Shown: piece by piece, positions 35,762-45,037 of the stretch | Position numbering within the stretch: position 1 is the stretch's first letter | Layout: every line of letters starts with the position of its first letter | NCBI GenBank assembly: GCA_015272215.1 | Contig: JACYMD010000010.1 | Coordinates: 1 to 64,000 of the forward strand | Length of the DNA: 64,000 bases | Source: Rivularia sp. T60_A2020_040 | Lineage (GTDB): Bacteria; Cyanobacteriota; Cyanobacteriia; Cyanobacteriales; Nostocaceae | Direction: 5' to 3' | Program-made: the position numbers and the translations under genes | The notes under the pieces: generated by a model | The model's database searches: none | The model's input: only the letters and a program-made list of their open reading frames with translations | Told to the model about the DNA's origin: nothing

Positions 35762-36853
35762 ATGATATCAACAGAACAGCTAATTATTTCTATTCCAATT
35801 ACTGAATCCGAGCGAAATCAGGCACATAAATTTGCTCAAGAACAATCTAATCCCGAAAAAGCCAAGCAAGTTTACCATAATACTTTAGCTGTATTAGTTA
35901 CTAATAATTATTTCCAAATGTTAGATGTAGCGACTGCATTACAACAGAGTTATTGTTGGAATACTATTGCTCGATTAAGTACTAATATTGCGGACTTAAA
36001 TCTACCAGAAAAGGGACATTTAGAATGTCGTCCAATATTAAAATATAATGATACTTGTTACGTTCCTCAAGATGTCTGGAATAACCGTATTGGTTATGTT
36101 GTAGTGCAGCTTGATGAAGATTGTAAACAAGGAAAATTATTAGGATTTGTGCCGCAAGTTAACAGCATTATGCTTAATCTTAACAAGTTACAATCTTTAG
36201 ATAACTTATTTGAGCTTCTACATTCTAATCAAACTGTAATCCAGTTAAATAGATGGTTAGAAAATGCTATTGATACAGGTTGGAAAAATATTCAAGAAAT
36301 TATAGATAAACAAGCAATTAGTCCTCTTTTTGTATTTGCGGATATTTCTCCCAAAATTACGAATATTGAAAAAATGGAAGATATAGTAGCACAATTATAT
36401 TCCAGTCAAGATGAGATAAATAAAGTTGATTCCGATTCTGAAAAAGCTTTAATTCATCTATTAAAAAATACTCACAACGAAGAAATTCGCTGGAAAGCCG
36501 CCGAATTACTTTGGGAAATAAACCCACAAAATCCCACAGGAGGAATCAGAAAAGCAATTGACTTGGGTATACACTTTAGTAAAAATGCTGTGGCTTTGAT
36601 GGTGGCAATTTTACCCAAACCCGATGAAAGCTTGGCAATTTTAATTAGAGTATATCCGGGAAGTGGTAAAATTCATCTTCCCCCAGGATTAAAACTCAGC
36701 GGCTTAGATGCAGAGGGAAACTCTTTCTTTACAGTAGAATCTAGAAATAAAGATAACTACATTCAGTTTAAATTTACTGCCGAATTAGGAGATAAATTCA
36801 ACATTCAGGTTGCTTTAGATGATGCAAATATTACAGAGAGATTTATTGTTTAG
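35762..36853 (+). CDS. DUF1822 protein with C-terminal HEAT-like segment
   Basis: The 363-residue protein is taken from ATG 35762 (MISTEQLIISIPITESE). The N-terminal 200 residues match DUF1822, a family almost confined to cyanobacteria, with YHNTLAVLVTNNYFQMLD and the motif ECRPILKYNDTCYVPQDVW. A HEAT-like unit (ALIHLLKNTHNEEIRWKAAELLWEI) follows around residue 235. The C-terminal 110 residues are strand-rich and Gly-poor (SLAILIRVYPGSGKIHLPPG). It is soluble with no signal peptide. The role is unknown. Placement between the sigma-like and CHAT genes makes it a candidate adaptor, anti-sigma factor or protease substrate, which is inference. Confidence 0.75.
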   Translation: MISTEQLIISIPITESERNQAHKFAQEQSNPEKAKQVYHNTLAVLVTNNYFQMLDVATALQQSYCWNTIARLSTNIADLNLPEKGHLECRPILKYNDTCYVPQDVWNNRIGYVVVQLDEDCKQGKLLGFVPQVNSIMLNLNKLQSLDNLFELLHSNQTVIQLNRWLENAIDTGWKNIQEIIDKQAISPLFVFADISPKITNIEKMEDIVAQLYSSQDEINKVDSDSEKALIHLLKNTHNEEIRWKAAELLWEINPQNPTGGIRKAIDLGIHFSKNAVALMVAILPKPDESLAILIRVYPGSGKIHLPPGLKLSGLDAEGNSFFTVESRNKDNYIQFKFTAELGDKFNIQVALDDANITERFIV

Positions 36854-37286
36854 TTATTCAGATAATTTGTATGCGCCGATTTTTCTCTGTTAAAATTAAT
36901 ATTTTTATTTGTAGAGATGTAATATCATGCTTCTCTACATTTTTAATATTTTTATGAATAAATTTAATCTGTTAACACTGGAATGATATAATCTTTAACG
37001 CGAAGGGACGCAAAGGTATACGCAAAGGGGCGCAAAGTTTTTATTTATATACGATGGGTTCAATATTGAGAATTGAAATAAAGGCAGTACATTTAACTAT
37101 TCCCTCTTCCCTATTCCCTCTTCCCTCTTCCCTTAAATTAACAAAAATCAAACTAGATTCCTATATTAAATATTTTCAATAATATTATTTAAAATGGAAA
37201 CATTAGCATCTATGATCTATTCTTCAGTATAATTACGGTTATAAATTAGACGAATTTTTAAGAAAAACCATTACTCCCCAAGCGTC
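36854..37286. other. Repeat-rich leader of the CHAT gene
   Basis: The 433-bp gap holds a member of the agacgt palindrome family (36911-36939), an acgcaaag-type dispersed repeat (about 37000-37040), a heptamer array ccctctt/ccctatt (37098-37133) and an AT-rich leader. No gene is seen. Confidence 0.6.
36911..36939. repeat. Dispersed palindrome (gtagagatgt...ctctac)
   Basis: Degenerate member of the gtagagacgt palindrome family. The arms gtagaga and tctctac are intact. Confidence 0.65.
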
Positions 37287-39884
37287 ATGAGCAAGTTTGT
37301 TGTATTGAATATTTACGAAGGCAGTTTTGACCAAGGGTTTCGTGTAATGCTTGAGATTGGTGAAGATGGTCGAAGATTCTTTAAACAAGAGATTACACTT
37401 GCTCCGGCACCGGATATTCCTCGATTATATCAAGATTGGCAAGACAAATACCGCGAGTTGGGTAAAACTAGAACAATTAATATTCCTGCCGCTCAAATTA
37501 CTAATTGTTCTGTAATTGAAGATGAAAATGTTGCTAGAAATCGATTTGAAAAGTATTTGATTCAGTGGTTTGCTCAACTTCCCTTCCGAGAATTACAAGT
37601 AAGAATAGAAGAAAAAACTTATCCACATGAATTAATAAGAGTAATCATAGATACTAATAATATTTATTTAAAAAAGCTTCCTTGGCATTTATGGAAATTA
37701 TTTCACAACCGCCCTCAAGCCGAATTTGCTTTGAGTGCAGAATATTCACGTTCTAGTGAACCTTTAAAACGTCCTATAAAAATTTTGGCAATTTTCGGGG
37801 GTAGTCAAGGATTAGATTTATCTTTAGATAGACAATTATTAATAAATTTACGCAAGCGGGGAGCGAAAGTTACTTTTTTAGAAAAACCTCAAATAAAACA
37901 ACTTAGTCATAGTTTGTGGGAGCAACATTGGGATATTCTATTTTTTGCGGGACATAGTTCTTCTAAAGAGGAATGTAACAGCGGAGAAATTCAAATTAAT
38001 GACAGTGAAAGTCTTTCATTAACTAGGTTGAGAAATGCCTTAAGAACTGCGGTTAAAAATGGTTTAAAATTAGCAATTTTTAATTCTTGTGATGGTTTGG
38101 GTTTAGCGGATGAATTGAGTGGTGTGAAAGTTCCACAAATGATTGTAATGCGTGAACCTGTACCTGATGAGGTAGCGCGGCAGTTTTTACAATACTTTTT
38201 AGAAGATTTTTCCCAAGGACATTCTTTGTATTTAGCGGTAAGAAATGCACGTGAACGTCTGGAATTTATGGAAGATAAATTTCCTTGTGCTTCTTCGTTA
38301 CCTGTGATTTGTCAAAACCCCGCTGCTCGTCCTTTAATTTGGGCTAAAAAATCAATTTCGGTTAAGAAAATAGCAGTTTTCACAGGAGTAATATTCGGAG
38401 TTTTTTTAAGTTATTTAATTTTATTTAGAATACCTAAAATTGAAATTGTTAACAAAAATATTCCTCCACAAGAACAAGTGGGAATAGCAGGTTCGGGAGA
38501 TGCTTTAGAAAATATAGAAAATCGCTCTAGCTGGGGAGAAAATTTATTAATTACTTCCGATTTAAATGATGATAAAGATGCTGGAATCCAAGCTTTTAAA
38601 AGTAATAATTTTAATCAAGCTATTGAATATTTCCATAAATCTTTAAAGAAACAACCTAATGACCCAGAAACATTAATTTATCTAAATAATGCCGTTGTAA
38701 AACAGACTTCTAAAATTAATCTTCTTCCTGTTCCTGAAAGTTTAAAATCTGATTTAAATACCTGTTATTTGAGAAATAATTCTGCTCAAATTTTGAAAAT
38801 TGCTGCTCCTATTCCTATTAATGCCGATGCTCATATTGCACGAGATTTATTAAGAGGAGTTGCACAAGCTCAAAATGAAATAAATTGTACAGGTGGAATT
38901 AATGGCAAACTATTACAAGTGATGATAATTGATGACGAAGAGAATTTCTCTGTAGTTAAAGAAGTTGCTAATAAATTAGTAAAAATTCCCAATATTTTAG
39001 GAATAGTTGGTCATTATTCTAGTACTTCAACTTTAGAAGCAGGCAAAATATACGACGGTAAAATAGTCGCCGTTTCTCCTACTAGTAATGCTTTTAGAAA
39101 GTCAACAATTAACCCAAATGGATTAGATTTTAGTAAATGGGTATTCCGCACACCTCCCAGCGGTGTTAAAAAATTAGTTGAGTATATGGTAGATAAAAAA
39201 GGTTATAAAAAAGCCGCCGTTGTTTACGTTCGTAGTCGTGCTTGGAGCAATTCTACCTACGAAGAATTTAAAAAATATTTGACATCAAAAGGTGGTGAAA
39301 TTGTTTATAAATGCGAACTTAATGGTAACTTTATCGCAGAAAATTGTTTAGAAAATGCTATCAAAAAAGAAGCCGAGGTAATGTTGTTATTGCCTGAAAT
39401 TAATGAAAATACCTTTTATAAAGCTCTACAAATTTTCGACGCTAATTCTAACAATCCGAAGAAATTATTTTTATTCGGTGGAACTTCCATGTATAGCGAT
39501 ATCATTCGGAAAAAGGGAAAATTCGCAGAAAATCTGGTGACAGCTTTTTACTGGCATCGAAATGAAAAGAACCCCAGTCAATTTGAAAGCGATGCTCTAG
39601 CACTTTGGAAAGCCCAAATCAATGGACGTACCGCTATGTCATATGATGCGACTATGGTAATTGCTGAAGGTTTGCGACGGATGGGTAACAATCCAACTCG
39701 CGAAGCACTCAAACAGATTTTATCGGCAGAGAATTTCTCAGCAAAAAGCGTAGCCGGAACAGTAGAATTTGAAAATGGCGATCGCCGCATCAAAGATAAT
39801 CAAATTGGCGTACTAGTCCAAGTAAAATGCGACACTAAAATATTGCAGCCTAGTTGTGATTTTGTTAAAGTTCCACAACAGTAA
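37287..39884 (+). CDS. Membrane receptor with cytoplasmic CHAT caspase-like protease and periplasmic-binding-type ligand domain
   Basis: The 865-residue protein has four parts. Residues 1-150 are an N-terminal strand-rich region. Residues ~160-350 form a CHAT protease domain with catalytic His223 in LFFAGHSS and Cys268 in LAIFNSCDGLGLA. A single membrane helix lies at 361-380. A TPR-like unit sits around 433-470. The C-terminal 370 residues (~500-860) match a periplasmic ligand-binding family 1/6-type domain (LLRGVAQAQNEINCTGGING, IVGHYSSTSTLEAGKIY). With one helix, the CHAT domain and the binding domain lie on opposite sides of the membrane. It is predicted to turn ligand binding outside into proteolysis inside. 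The catalytic residues are intact. It ends the sigma-like/DUF1822/CHAT cluster. Confidence 0.85.
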   Translation: MSKFVVLNIYEGSFDQGFRVMLEIGEDGRRFFKQEITLAPAPDIPRLYQDWQDKYRELGKTRTINIPAAQITNCSVIEDENVARNRFEKYLIQWFAQLPFRELQVRIEEKTYPHELIRVIIDTNNIYLKKLPWHLWKLFHNRPQAEFALSAEYSRSSEPLKRPIKILAIFGGSQGLDLSLDRQLLINLRKRGAKVTFLEKPQIKQLSHSLWEQHWDILFFAGHSSSKEECNSGEIQINDSESLSLTRLRNALRTAVKNGLKLAIFNSCDGLGLADELSGVKVPQMIVMREPVPDEVARQFLQYFLEDFSQGHSLYLAVRNARERLEFMEDKFPCASSLPVICQNPAARPLIWAKKSISVKKIAVFTGVIFGVFLSYLILFRIPKIEIVNKNIPPQEQVGIAGSGDALENIENRSSWGENLLITSDLNDDKDAGIQAFKSNNFNQAIEYFHKSLKKQPNDPETLIYLNNAVVKQTSKINLLPVPESLKSDLNTCYLRNNSAQILKIAAPIPINADAHIARDLLRGVAQAQNEINCTGGINGKLLQVMIIDDEENFSVVKEVANKLVKIPNILGIVGHYSSTSTLEAGKIYDGKIVAVSPTSNAFRKSTINPNGLDFSKWVFRTPPSGVKKLVEYMVDKKGYKKAAVVYVRSRAWSNSTYEEFKKYLTSKGGEIVYKCELNGNFIAENCLENAIKKEAEVMLLLPEINENTFYKALQIFDANSNNPKKLFLFGGTSMYSDIIRKKGKFAENLVTAFYWHRNEKNPSQFESDALALWKAQINGRTAMSYDATMVIAEGLRRMGNNPTREALKQILSAENFSAKSVAGTVEFENGDRRIKDNQIGVLVQVKCDTKILQPSCDFVKVPQQ

Positions 39885-39894
39885 AGTTATGAAT

Positions 39895-39925
39895 TGTAGA
39901 GACGTAACAATGCGACATCTCTACC
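39895..39925. repeat. Dispersed palindrome (tgtagagacgt...acatctctacc)
   Basis: Member of the gtagagacgt palindrome family, 11 bp past the CHAT gene stop. One arm has changes. Confidence 0.7.
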
Positions 39926-39969
39926 GTACCACCAGAATTAGCAATTACGAGTGACGACTTTTAATCTCT

Positions 39970-40037
39970 AACTGTCAACTGTCAACTGTCAACTGTCAAC
40001 TGTTAACTATCAACTGTCAACTGTCAACTGTCAACTG
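39970..40037. repeat. Heptanucleotide array (ctgtcaa)
   Basis: Nine to ten tandem ctgtcaa units with minor variants lie between the CHAT-receptor and raf1 genes, which are convergent. Confidence 0.9.
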
Positions 40038-40042
40038 ACTCC

Positions 40043-41131
40043 CTACTCATCAATTTGCCAAGAATCTTTGGTAAATTCTTCATCCAAAATTCGCTTCGGC
40101 TTGACGATGACAATTACTCTGCCTAATAAGTCTACTTCTGGTTCAGTTTCAAACCACTGAAAATCTAATTCTCCAGAATTTTCTACGACAAAATAACTAC
40201 CAGAATCCCATTTCCTTTGAGAACGATCTATGGCTACCATTACTGGTTGTGGAGTACTTTGGTCTTGATTAGGAAATCTGTCGCTGTTACACAATATTAC
40301 CACAGGGTCTTGGGCAGCTAACACCACTTGCCAACCTGGTAAAGGTACCCAGGCACCCTCACCTGCAAATTTCACCATATTAAATGGTCCATTTTCTTCC
40401 ACTATCGGAACCGCTTGCAAATCGCTCGGTGTCAATGGTAACTCACCCACCACCGGAACTACACGAGACATTTCCGCATCCGATTCCAGACGGTAAAAGG
40501 GTAACAGCGGTGCGGGACGTTGGGGAACAACCGTAAAATCTGTTAATAACTGTTCGATTTTTTTACGTGCTGACTCAGTATGAGCAAATTTTAAACCTTT
40601 AGCAATAAAACGCGATCGCAATTGTAAATCTGATTTTTGTCTGGCTTGTTTCCAAGTTTGATAAGCCACTGCATCTCCGGGATGTGCAGAAAACCCTTCA
40701 GGTAAATGACGCAAGCGGGAAAAATCTTTAATTGCTCTAGCGACTTCTTTAACTTCATCCGCATCAACTTTATGCTCAAAGGTAAGCTCAGCAGCACTTG
40801 CACGTTCTTCTTCAGTGAGCAAACGCAACTCATACAAGATATCGCTTCCTCGTTGGGAATAATATGATTGTACTTCCTGCGGCGCACCACCTTTTTTCAA
40901 AGAATTATAAACTTGAGAACCAACAATAATTTGATTCTGCTGAATCGGTTCAAAACCAGTAGCTTCAAAAATGTCTTGAGGATTATAACCGACTTTTTGC
41001 AAATAAGCACAACCTTGTCCCCATTCCACCCAGTTTCCTTCTTTTTGTCTGAGTTTTTGTAGTAATTCTTGGACTACTTCCGGGTTTGATTGATTTTCAG
41101 TATTTTGAATTGGGGATGGGAAATCTGTCAT
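40043..41131 (-). CDS. raf1: RuBisCO accumulation factor 1
   Basis: The 362-residue protein has an N-terminal alpha-helical part (residues 15-200) with WVEWGQGCAYLQKVGYNPQDIFEATGFEP and RLRHLPEGFSAHPGDAVAY, and a C-terminal strand-rich part (210-350) with FYRLESDAEMSRVVPVVGELP and PLPGWQVVLAAQDPVVIL. Both are conserved in Raf1 (given by position). Raf1 is a dimeric assembly chaperone that brackets RbcL2 dimers and passes them to RbcS to finish RuBisCO. Length is normal. It is not linked to rbcLXS here. Arrays of ctgtcaa heptamers flank both ends. Confidence 0.93.
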   Translation of the reverse strand: MTDFPSPIQNTENQSNPEVVQELLQKLRQKEGNWVEWGQGCAYLQKVGYNPQDIFEATGFEPIQQNQIIVGSQVYNSLKKGGAPQEVQSYYSQRGSDILYELRLLTEEERASAAELTFEHKVDADEVKEVARAIKDFSRLRHLPEGFSAHPGDAVAYQTWKQARQKSDLQLRSRFIAKGLKFAHTESARKKIEQLLTDFTVVPQRPAPLLPFYRLESDAEMSRVVPVVGELPLTPSDLQAVPIVEENGPFNMVKFAGEGAWVPLPGWQVVLAAQDPVVILCNSDRFPNQDQSTPQPVMVAIDRSQRKWDSGSYFVVENSGELDFQWFETEPEVDLLGRVIVIVKPKRILDEEFTKDSWQIDE

Positions 41132-41389
41132 AACTGGGGATAGGAAAATTCACGGTAGTAAACACAATTTTATGATCTAACGGCGTAACTAAACAAAACT
41201 CATGACTGTAAATTTTCTCACGCAAGTAAAAAAAATCAACTTCAATCTTGGGGTGAATACTCTACCGCTAGTTAAAATTATGAGTTATCAAAGAATTATT
41301 TAGTATCGCATACTAATTTTAACTACGTGTTTTTTCGGATAATGTTGCTCGACTTTAATTAGAAAATAGTCCTTTTAAAGCAGTAAATT

Positions 41390-41492
41390 GTCCACTGTCA
41401 ACTGTCAACTGTCCACTGTCCACTGTCCACTGTCAACTGTCCACTGTCCACTGTCCACTGTCAACTGTCAACTGTCCACTGTCAACTGTCAA
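41390..41492. repeat. Long heptanucleotide array (ctgtcaa/ctgtcca)
   Basis: About fourteen units, mixed ctgtcaa and ctgtcca, lie in the divergent region between raf1 and the REC-GAF gene. It is the longest array of this family in the window and ends 70 bp before the REC-GAF start. Confidence 0.92.
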
Positions 41493-41559
41493 GATAGATT
41501 TGTATCAAATATAAAAAAGCACATATGATGATGTAAAGGAATGTAAAAAAATAAATATA

Positions 41560-42504
41560 ATGAAAAATCTTCCAGTCGAACTAAATAATATTCAGGGTAA
41601 ATTAATGACTCCAGAAAGACGTAAAAAACAAAAAATCTTAGTAGTAGACGACGAACCAGATAATTTGGATTTGTTGTATCGAACCTTTCGTCGTGACTTC
41701 CAAGTTTTGAAAGCAGATAGCGGTACTAGTGCTTTAAAAGTATTAGCTGAGGAAGGAGAAGTTGCTGTAATTATCTCCGATCAAAGAATGCCAGAAATGA
41801 AGGGAACTGAATTTCTGAGCAAAACTTTACCTCAATTTCCCGATACGGTACGCATCATTTTAACTGGTTTTACCGATATTGAAGACCTTGTAGACGCGAT
41901 TAACGCTGGACAAGTTTACAGATATATTACCAAGCCTTGGGACCCAGAAGAACTCAAAGGAGTTGTGCAAAGGGCTGCTGAAACCTACGATTTGCTCAAA
42001 CAGCGTACTGAAGAATTACGTCGCGCCAATTCCCAAATGGCATTATTAACTTCATCGGTACAGATTAGCCAAACTGTTTCCAGTGTAGAGGAAAGTTTAG
42101 CACCAATTGCCGCCATCTATGGAGAAACTTTTGCTGCTGATGGTTGTATTCTGCAATTAGTAGAAAACGACAATTTGACTTCTATTAATGGTACTTTTAG
42201 TCAAGACGGAATATTAGACAATTGGTTGGATCGAGACCCTTTAATCAAGGAAACTATTGCAACTAAGAAAATGAAAGTTTGCGTAAATGTACTTACATCA
42301 GAGCAACTCAAAGACCTAGCTCATTATTCAGATACAAATACACAAGCACATTTGACTATTCCCGTCGTTCACGCAAATCAAGTTACCGCAGTACTATCGT
42401 TACAATGGAAAAAACCCTGTACCTTACAAGAAGATGAATTAAAATTGATTCACCTTTCCGGACAAGTCTTAGCACTTATACTTAATTGCGCTCATTACGG
42501 TTAA
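41560..42504 (+). CDS. Response regulator with C-terminal GAF-like domain
   Basis: The 314-residue protein has a receiver domain at residues 24-140 with ILVVDDEPDN, phospho-acceptor Asp74 in IISDQRMPEM, Thr in ILTGFTD and Lys in ITKPWDP. A coiled coil (~140-165, QRTEELRRANSQMAL) leads into a GAF-like domain (~170-310, with CILQLVEND and LTIPVVHANQVTAVLSL). No output DNA-binding or enzymatic domain is visible. It could act as a signal integrator for another partner. A hairpin of the agaagtcggg repeat family follows at 42525. Confidence 0.85.
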   Translation: MKNLPVELNNIQGKLMTPERRKKQKILVVDDEPDNLDLLYRTFRRDFQVLKADSGTSALKVLAEEGEVAVIISDQRMPEMKGTEFLSKTLPQFPDTVRIILTGFTDIEDLVDAINAGQVYRYITKPWDPEELKGVVQRAAETYDLLKQRTEELRRANSQMALLTSSVQISQTVSSVEESLAPIAAIYGETFAADGCILQLVENDNLTSINGTFSQDGILDNWLDRDPLIKETIATKKMKVCVNVLTSEQLKDLAHYSDTNTQAHLTIPVVHANQVTAVLSLQWKKPCTLQEDELKLIHLSGQVLALILNCAHYG

Positions 42505-42524
42505 TTAACTTTGAAGGATTGAAC

Positions 42525-42589
42525 AGAAGTCGGGTTTTTAGGATAAATATCTTTAACACAACACAACCCGTATAAAAAACCCGACTTCT
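42525..42589. repeat. Inverted repeat agaagtcgggttttta ... taaaaaacccgacttct
   Basis: Arms 42525-42540 and 42572-42589 pair over about 15 bp, with a 31-nt loop. The same agaagtcgggttt sequence occurs at about 17236 (pyrD end) and 52075, showing it is dispersed. A terminator role for the REC-GAF transcript is possible. Confidence 0.8.
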
Positions 42590-42615
42590 CAGATGATCAG
42601 CAAACGCTAAATGCG

Positions 42616-42664
42616 TGATAATTGATAGTTGATAGTTGATAGTTGATAGTTGATAGTTGATAAT
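42616..42664. repeat. Seven heptamers (tgatagt/tgataat) upstream of menG
   Basis: The order is tgataat, five tgatagt and tgataat. The array ends five bases before the menG start codon, so it occupies the ribosome-binding site. Confidence 0.92.
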
Positions 42665-42668
42665 TAAT

Positions 42669-43364
42669 ATGTCTTCTGCTGAAATTCGCTCCATTTTTAA
42701 CCGCATTGCACCTGTTTACGATCAATTGAATGATTGGTTGAGTTTCGGACAACATCGCATATGGAAGGAAATGACGGTTAAATGGAGCGCAGCCAAGACG
42801 GGAGACACCTGTCTGGATTTGTGTTGCGGTAGCGGTGATTTAGCTTTTCGTATCGCTCGTAAAGTCGGAAAAAGTGGCAAGGTAGAGGCTGTAGACTTTT
42901 CTCCAGAGTTATTAGAAGTAGCTAAACAACGTTATCAGGAATATTATTCTATTCCTGCCATTACTTGGATTGAAGCTGATGTCCTAGAATTACCTTTCGA
43001 TGATAATCAATTTAACGCCGCTACAATGGGTTATGGATTAAGAAATGTTACAGATATTCCTCGTTGTTTGAGCGAATTACATCGAGTTTTACAACCAAAA
43101 GCAAAAGCTGCAATATTAGACTTTCATCGTCCCGAAAATCCTGTAATGCGTAGCTTTCAGCAATGGTATTTAGATCATCTCGTAGTTCCCGCAGCCAGTC
43201 AAATGGGTTTAAAGGAAGAATACGCTTATATTAATCCCAGTTTAGAACGCTTCCCATCAGGTAAAGAGCAAATTAAGATAGCTAATCAAGTTGGTTTCGC
43301 TTCTGCGGTACACTATCCCATTGCAAACGGTATGATGGGAGTGCTAGTACTAACAAAGAGTTAG
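42669..43364 (+). CDS. menG: Demethylphylloquinone/demethylmenaquinone methyltransferase
   Basis: The 231-residue SAM methyltransferase is taken from ATG 42669 (MSSAEIRSIFNRIAPVYDQL). It has the UbiE/MenG signatures FNRIAPVYDQLNDWLSFGQH, SAM motif LDLCCGSGDLAFRIA, ATMGYGLRNVTD and AYINPSLERFPSGKEQI (each within family position). In cyanobacteria it performs the last methylation in phylloquinone synthesis for photosystem I. A UTG-type start 12 bases upstream is also in frame, but family members begin at MSS/IF. The tgatagt array sits in its ribosome-binding region. Confidence 0.95.
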   Translation: MSSAEIRSIFNRIAPVYDQLNDWLSFGQHRIWKEMTVKWSAAKTGDTCLDLCCGSGDLAFRIARKVGKSGKVEAVDFSPELLEVAKQRYQEYYSIPAITWIEADVLELPFDDNQFNAATMGYGLRNVTDIPRCLSELHRVLQPKAKAAILDFHRPENPVMRSFQQWYLDHLVVPAASQMGLKEEYAYINPSLERFPSGKEQIKIANQVGFASAVHYPIANGMMGVLVLTKS

Positions 43365-43382
43365 GAGTTAGTACCACCGGAG

Positions 43383-43709
43383 TTAGTACCACCGGAATTG
43401 TAGAGACGTAGCAATACGCCCCGTCTGTACCTCCATCAGCATATGGAGTTAGGAGTTAAGAATTAATAATTAGGAGTTTTTAGTATTGAAAAATTGGGAA
43501 TTTACAACTTAAATAATATATAATTCGTTTTTTATTAGATAAATTATTTTAGCAAATTAAAAATTTGATAGAAATCAAATTTTAATTAAATAATCATGCG
43601 ATAAATTCCCTAATTATTCAATTCAATTACTCTTTTAATTAACTCCTAACTCCTAACTCCGGTACAGACGGGGCGTATTGCTACGTCTCTACAATTCCGG
43701 TGGTACTAA
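43383..43709. mobile_element. Composite element bounded by a perfect 49-bp inverted repeat
   Basis: The left arm (43383-43431) and right arm (43661-43709) are exact reverse complements over 49 bp, including the gtagagacgtagcaatacg repeat. A second, nested 13-bp pair (ggagttaggagtt at 43445-43457 with 43648-43660) lies inside. The 229-bp centre is AT-rich and non-coding. The element fills the gap between menG and the DUF445 gene. I see no obvious target duplication. The arms alone are members of the dispersed palindrome family. Confidence 0.75.
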
Positions 43710-43752
43710 TTCCTAACTCCTAACTCCCAACTCCCAACTCCTAACTCCTATC

Positions 43753-44985
43753 GTGGATTTATCTAATCTCTGGTTATATATTACCCCCCCCGTAGCAGGT
43801 GCAATTATCGGCTATTTCACCAATGATTTAGCGATAAAAATGTTATTTCGTCCTTACCGAGCAATTTATATCGGTGGAAAAAGGATTCCATTTACACCTG
43901 GATTAATACCCCGTAATCAAGAGCGTTTAGCTAAGAACGTTTCTAAAACTATAATGCAGTCTTTGTTAACACCAGAAGAGTTGCAAAAATTGGCACGACG
44001 CTTGTTAGAAAGAGAACGAGTAGAGTCAGGAATTCTCTGGCTGCTGCAAATGGCTATCAATCAAATTAAAGATGATAGAGAGCAGAAAACGAATAAAATC
44101 CTAGCAGGAATTCTCAAAGATTTACTCGGAGAATCCTTACCTCGTCTACTCAAAGTTTTAGCACGACGGGAAGATTTTTTAGAAGCACAAATAGATCAGA
44201 TATTCGACCAAATATTATTAGAATTTCAACTTAGTGAGGTTCAAGCTTACCGTTTAGCTGACTGGTTATTACAAGTAGTTTTACCAGCAGATACTATTCG
44301 TTTAGCCATAATTGATTTTCTCACAGACCGGACAATTCAAACCATCGATGAAAGTTTCCGTGAAAGAACCAGCGGTACATACTGGGTAGTAGCAAACCTC
44401 TTCGGTTTACGCAACAGCTTAACTCGTTTACGTACCTATTGCTTGGACGAAAAAGACGCAACCAACGCTAGAATCACAGAATTAACTCAAGATTTACAAG
44501 TTCGCGATCGCATTCGTAAAATCGTGCAAAATGTCTCGTTACAAAACTTACCGATGGGTACAGTTCGTCAGTTACGAAAAACTACGGGAGACAGTGTTCG
44601 TCATTATGTCCAAACACGGGGTGGTGAGTTACTAGAAGGTTTCAGTAAATCCTTAGATTGGGAAAAAATAGCAAGTTTATTGTTAAATCGTTTGAGTAAT
44701 TCCCAAGTAATGAGTTCATCTTTAGAAGTAGTTAGTAAAGAATTAGCATTACTTTTAGAACGTTATTTGGAAAAAGATTTAGAAAATCTTGTTGCTCAAA
44801 CAATTCCCATTTTATCAATAGATCAAGTAATTATCGATAGAATTAAATCAACATCACCCGCTGATTTAGAAAATGCCATTGAAGGTATCGTTAAAAATGA
44901 ATTACAAGCTATTGTCAGTTTAGGTGGTGTTTTAGGTTTATTGGTGGGCTCATTTCAAACGATATTATTATTATTTAATCGATAA
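43753..44985 (+). CDS. DUF445 membrane-associated protein
   Basis: The 410-residue protein (GTG start, [14 protein letters not shown]) has an N-terminal hydrophobic segment with [20 protein letters not shown] and ends with another hydrophobic segment ([20 protein letters not shown]). The interior is helical, and it contains [21 protein letters not shown], a strongly conserved DUF445 signature. Related proteins in Firmicutes (YheB) are of unknown function. It is presumably anchored at both ends, with a large helical domain facing the cytoplasm. Confidence 0.9.
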   Translation: MDLSNLWLYITPPVAGAIIGYFTNDLAIKMLFRPYRAIYIGGKRIPFTPGLIPRNQERLAKNVSKTIMQSLLTPEELQKLARRLLERERVESGILWLLQMAINQIKDDREQKTNKILAGILKDLLGESLPRLLKVLARREDFLEAQIDQIFDQILLEFQLSEVQAYRLADWLLQVVLPADTIRLAIIDFLTDRTIQTIDESFRERTSGTYWVVANLFGLRNSLTRLRTYCLDEKDATNARITELTQDLQVRDRIRKIVQNVSLQNLPMGTVRQLRKTTGDSVRHYVQTRGGELLEGFSKSLDWEKIASLLLNRLSNSQVMSSSLEVVSKELALLLERYLEKDLENLVAQTIPILSIDQVIIDRIKSTSPADLENAIEGIVKNELQAIVSLGGVLGLLVGSFQTILLLFNR

Positions 44986-45037
44986 TTTGTCGGTTAACAG
45001 TTAACAATCAACAGTTAACAAAGAGGTATAAATAGTG

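Noticed and set aside
37287-39884. Idea that the CHAT gene belongs to a CRISPR type III-E (craspase) system
   Set aside because: No CRISPR array, no Cas7-11 and no TPR-CHAT fusion of that kind is present; only the general protease type is shared.
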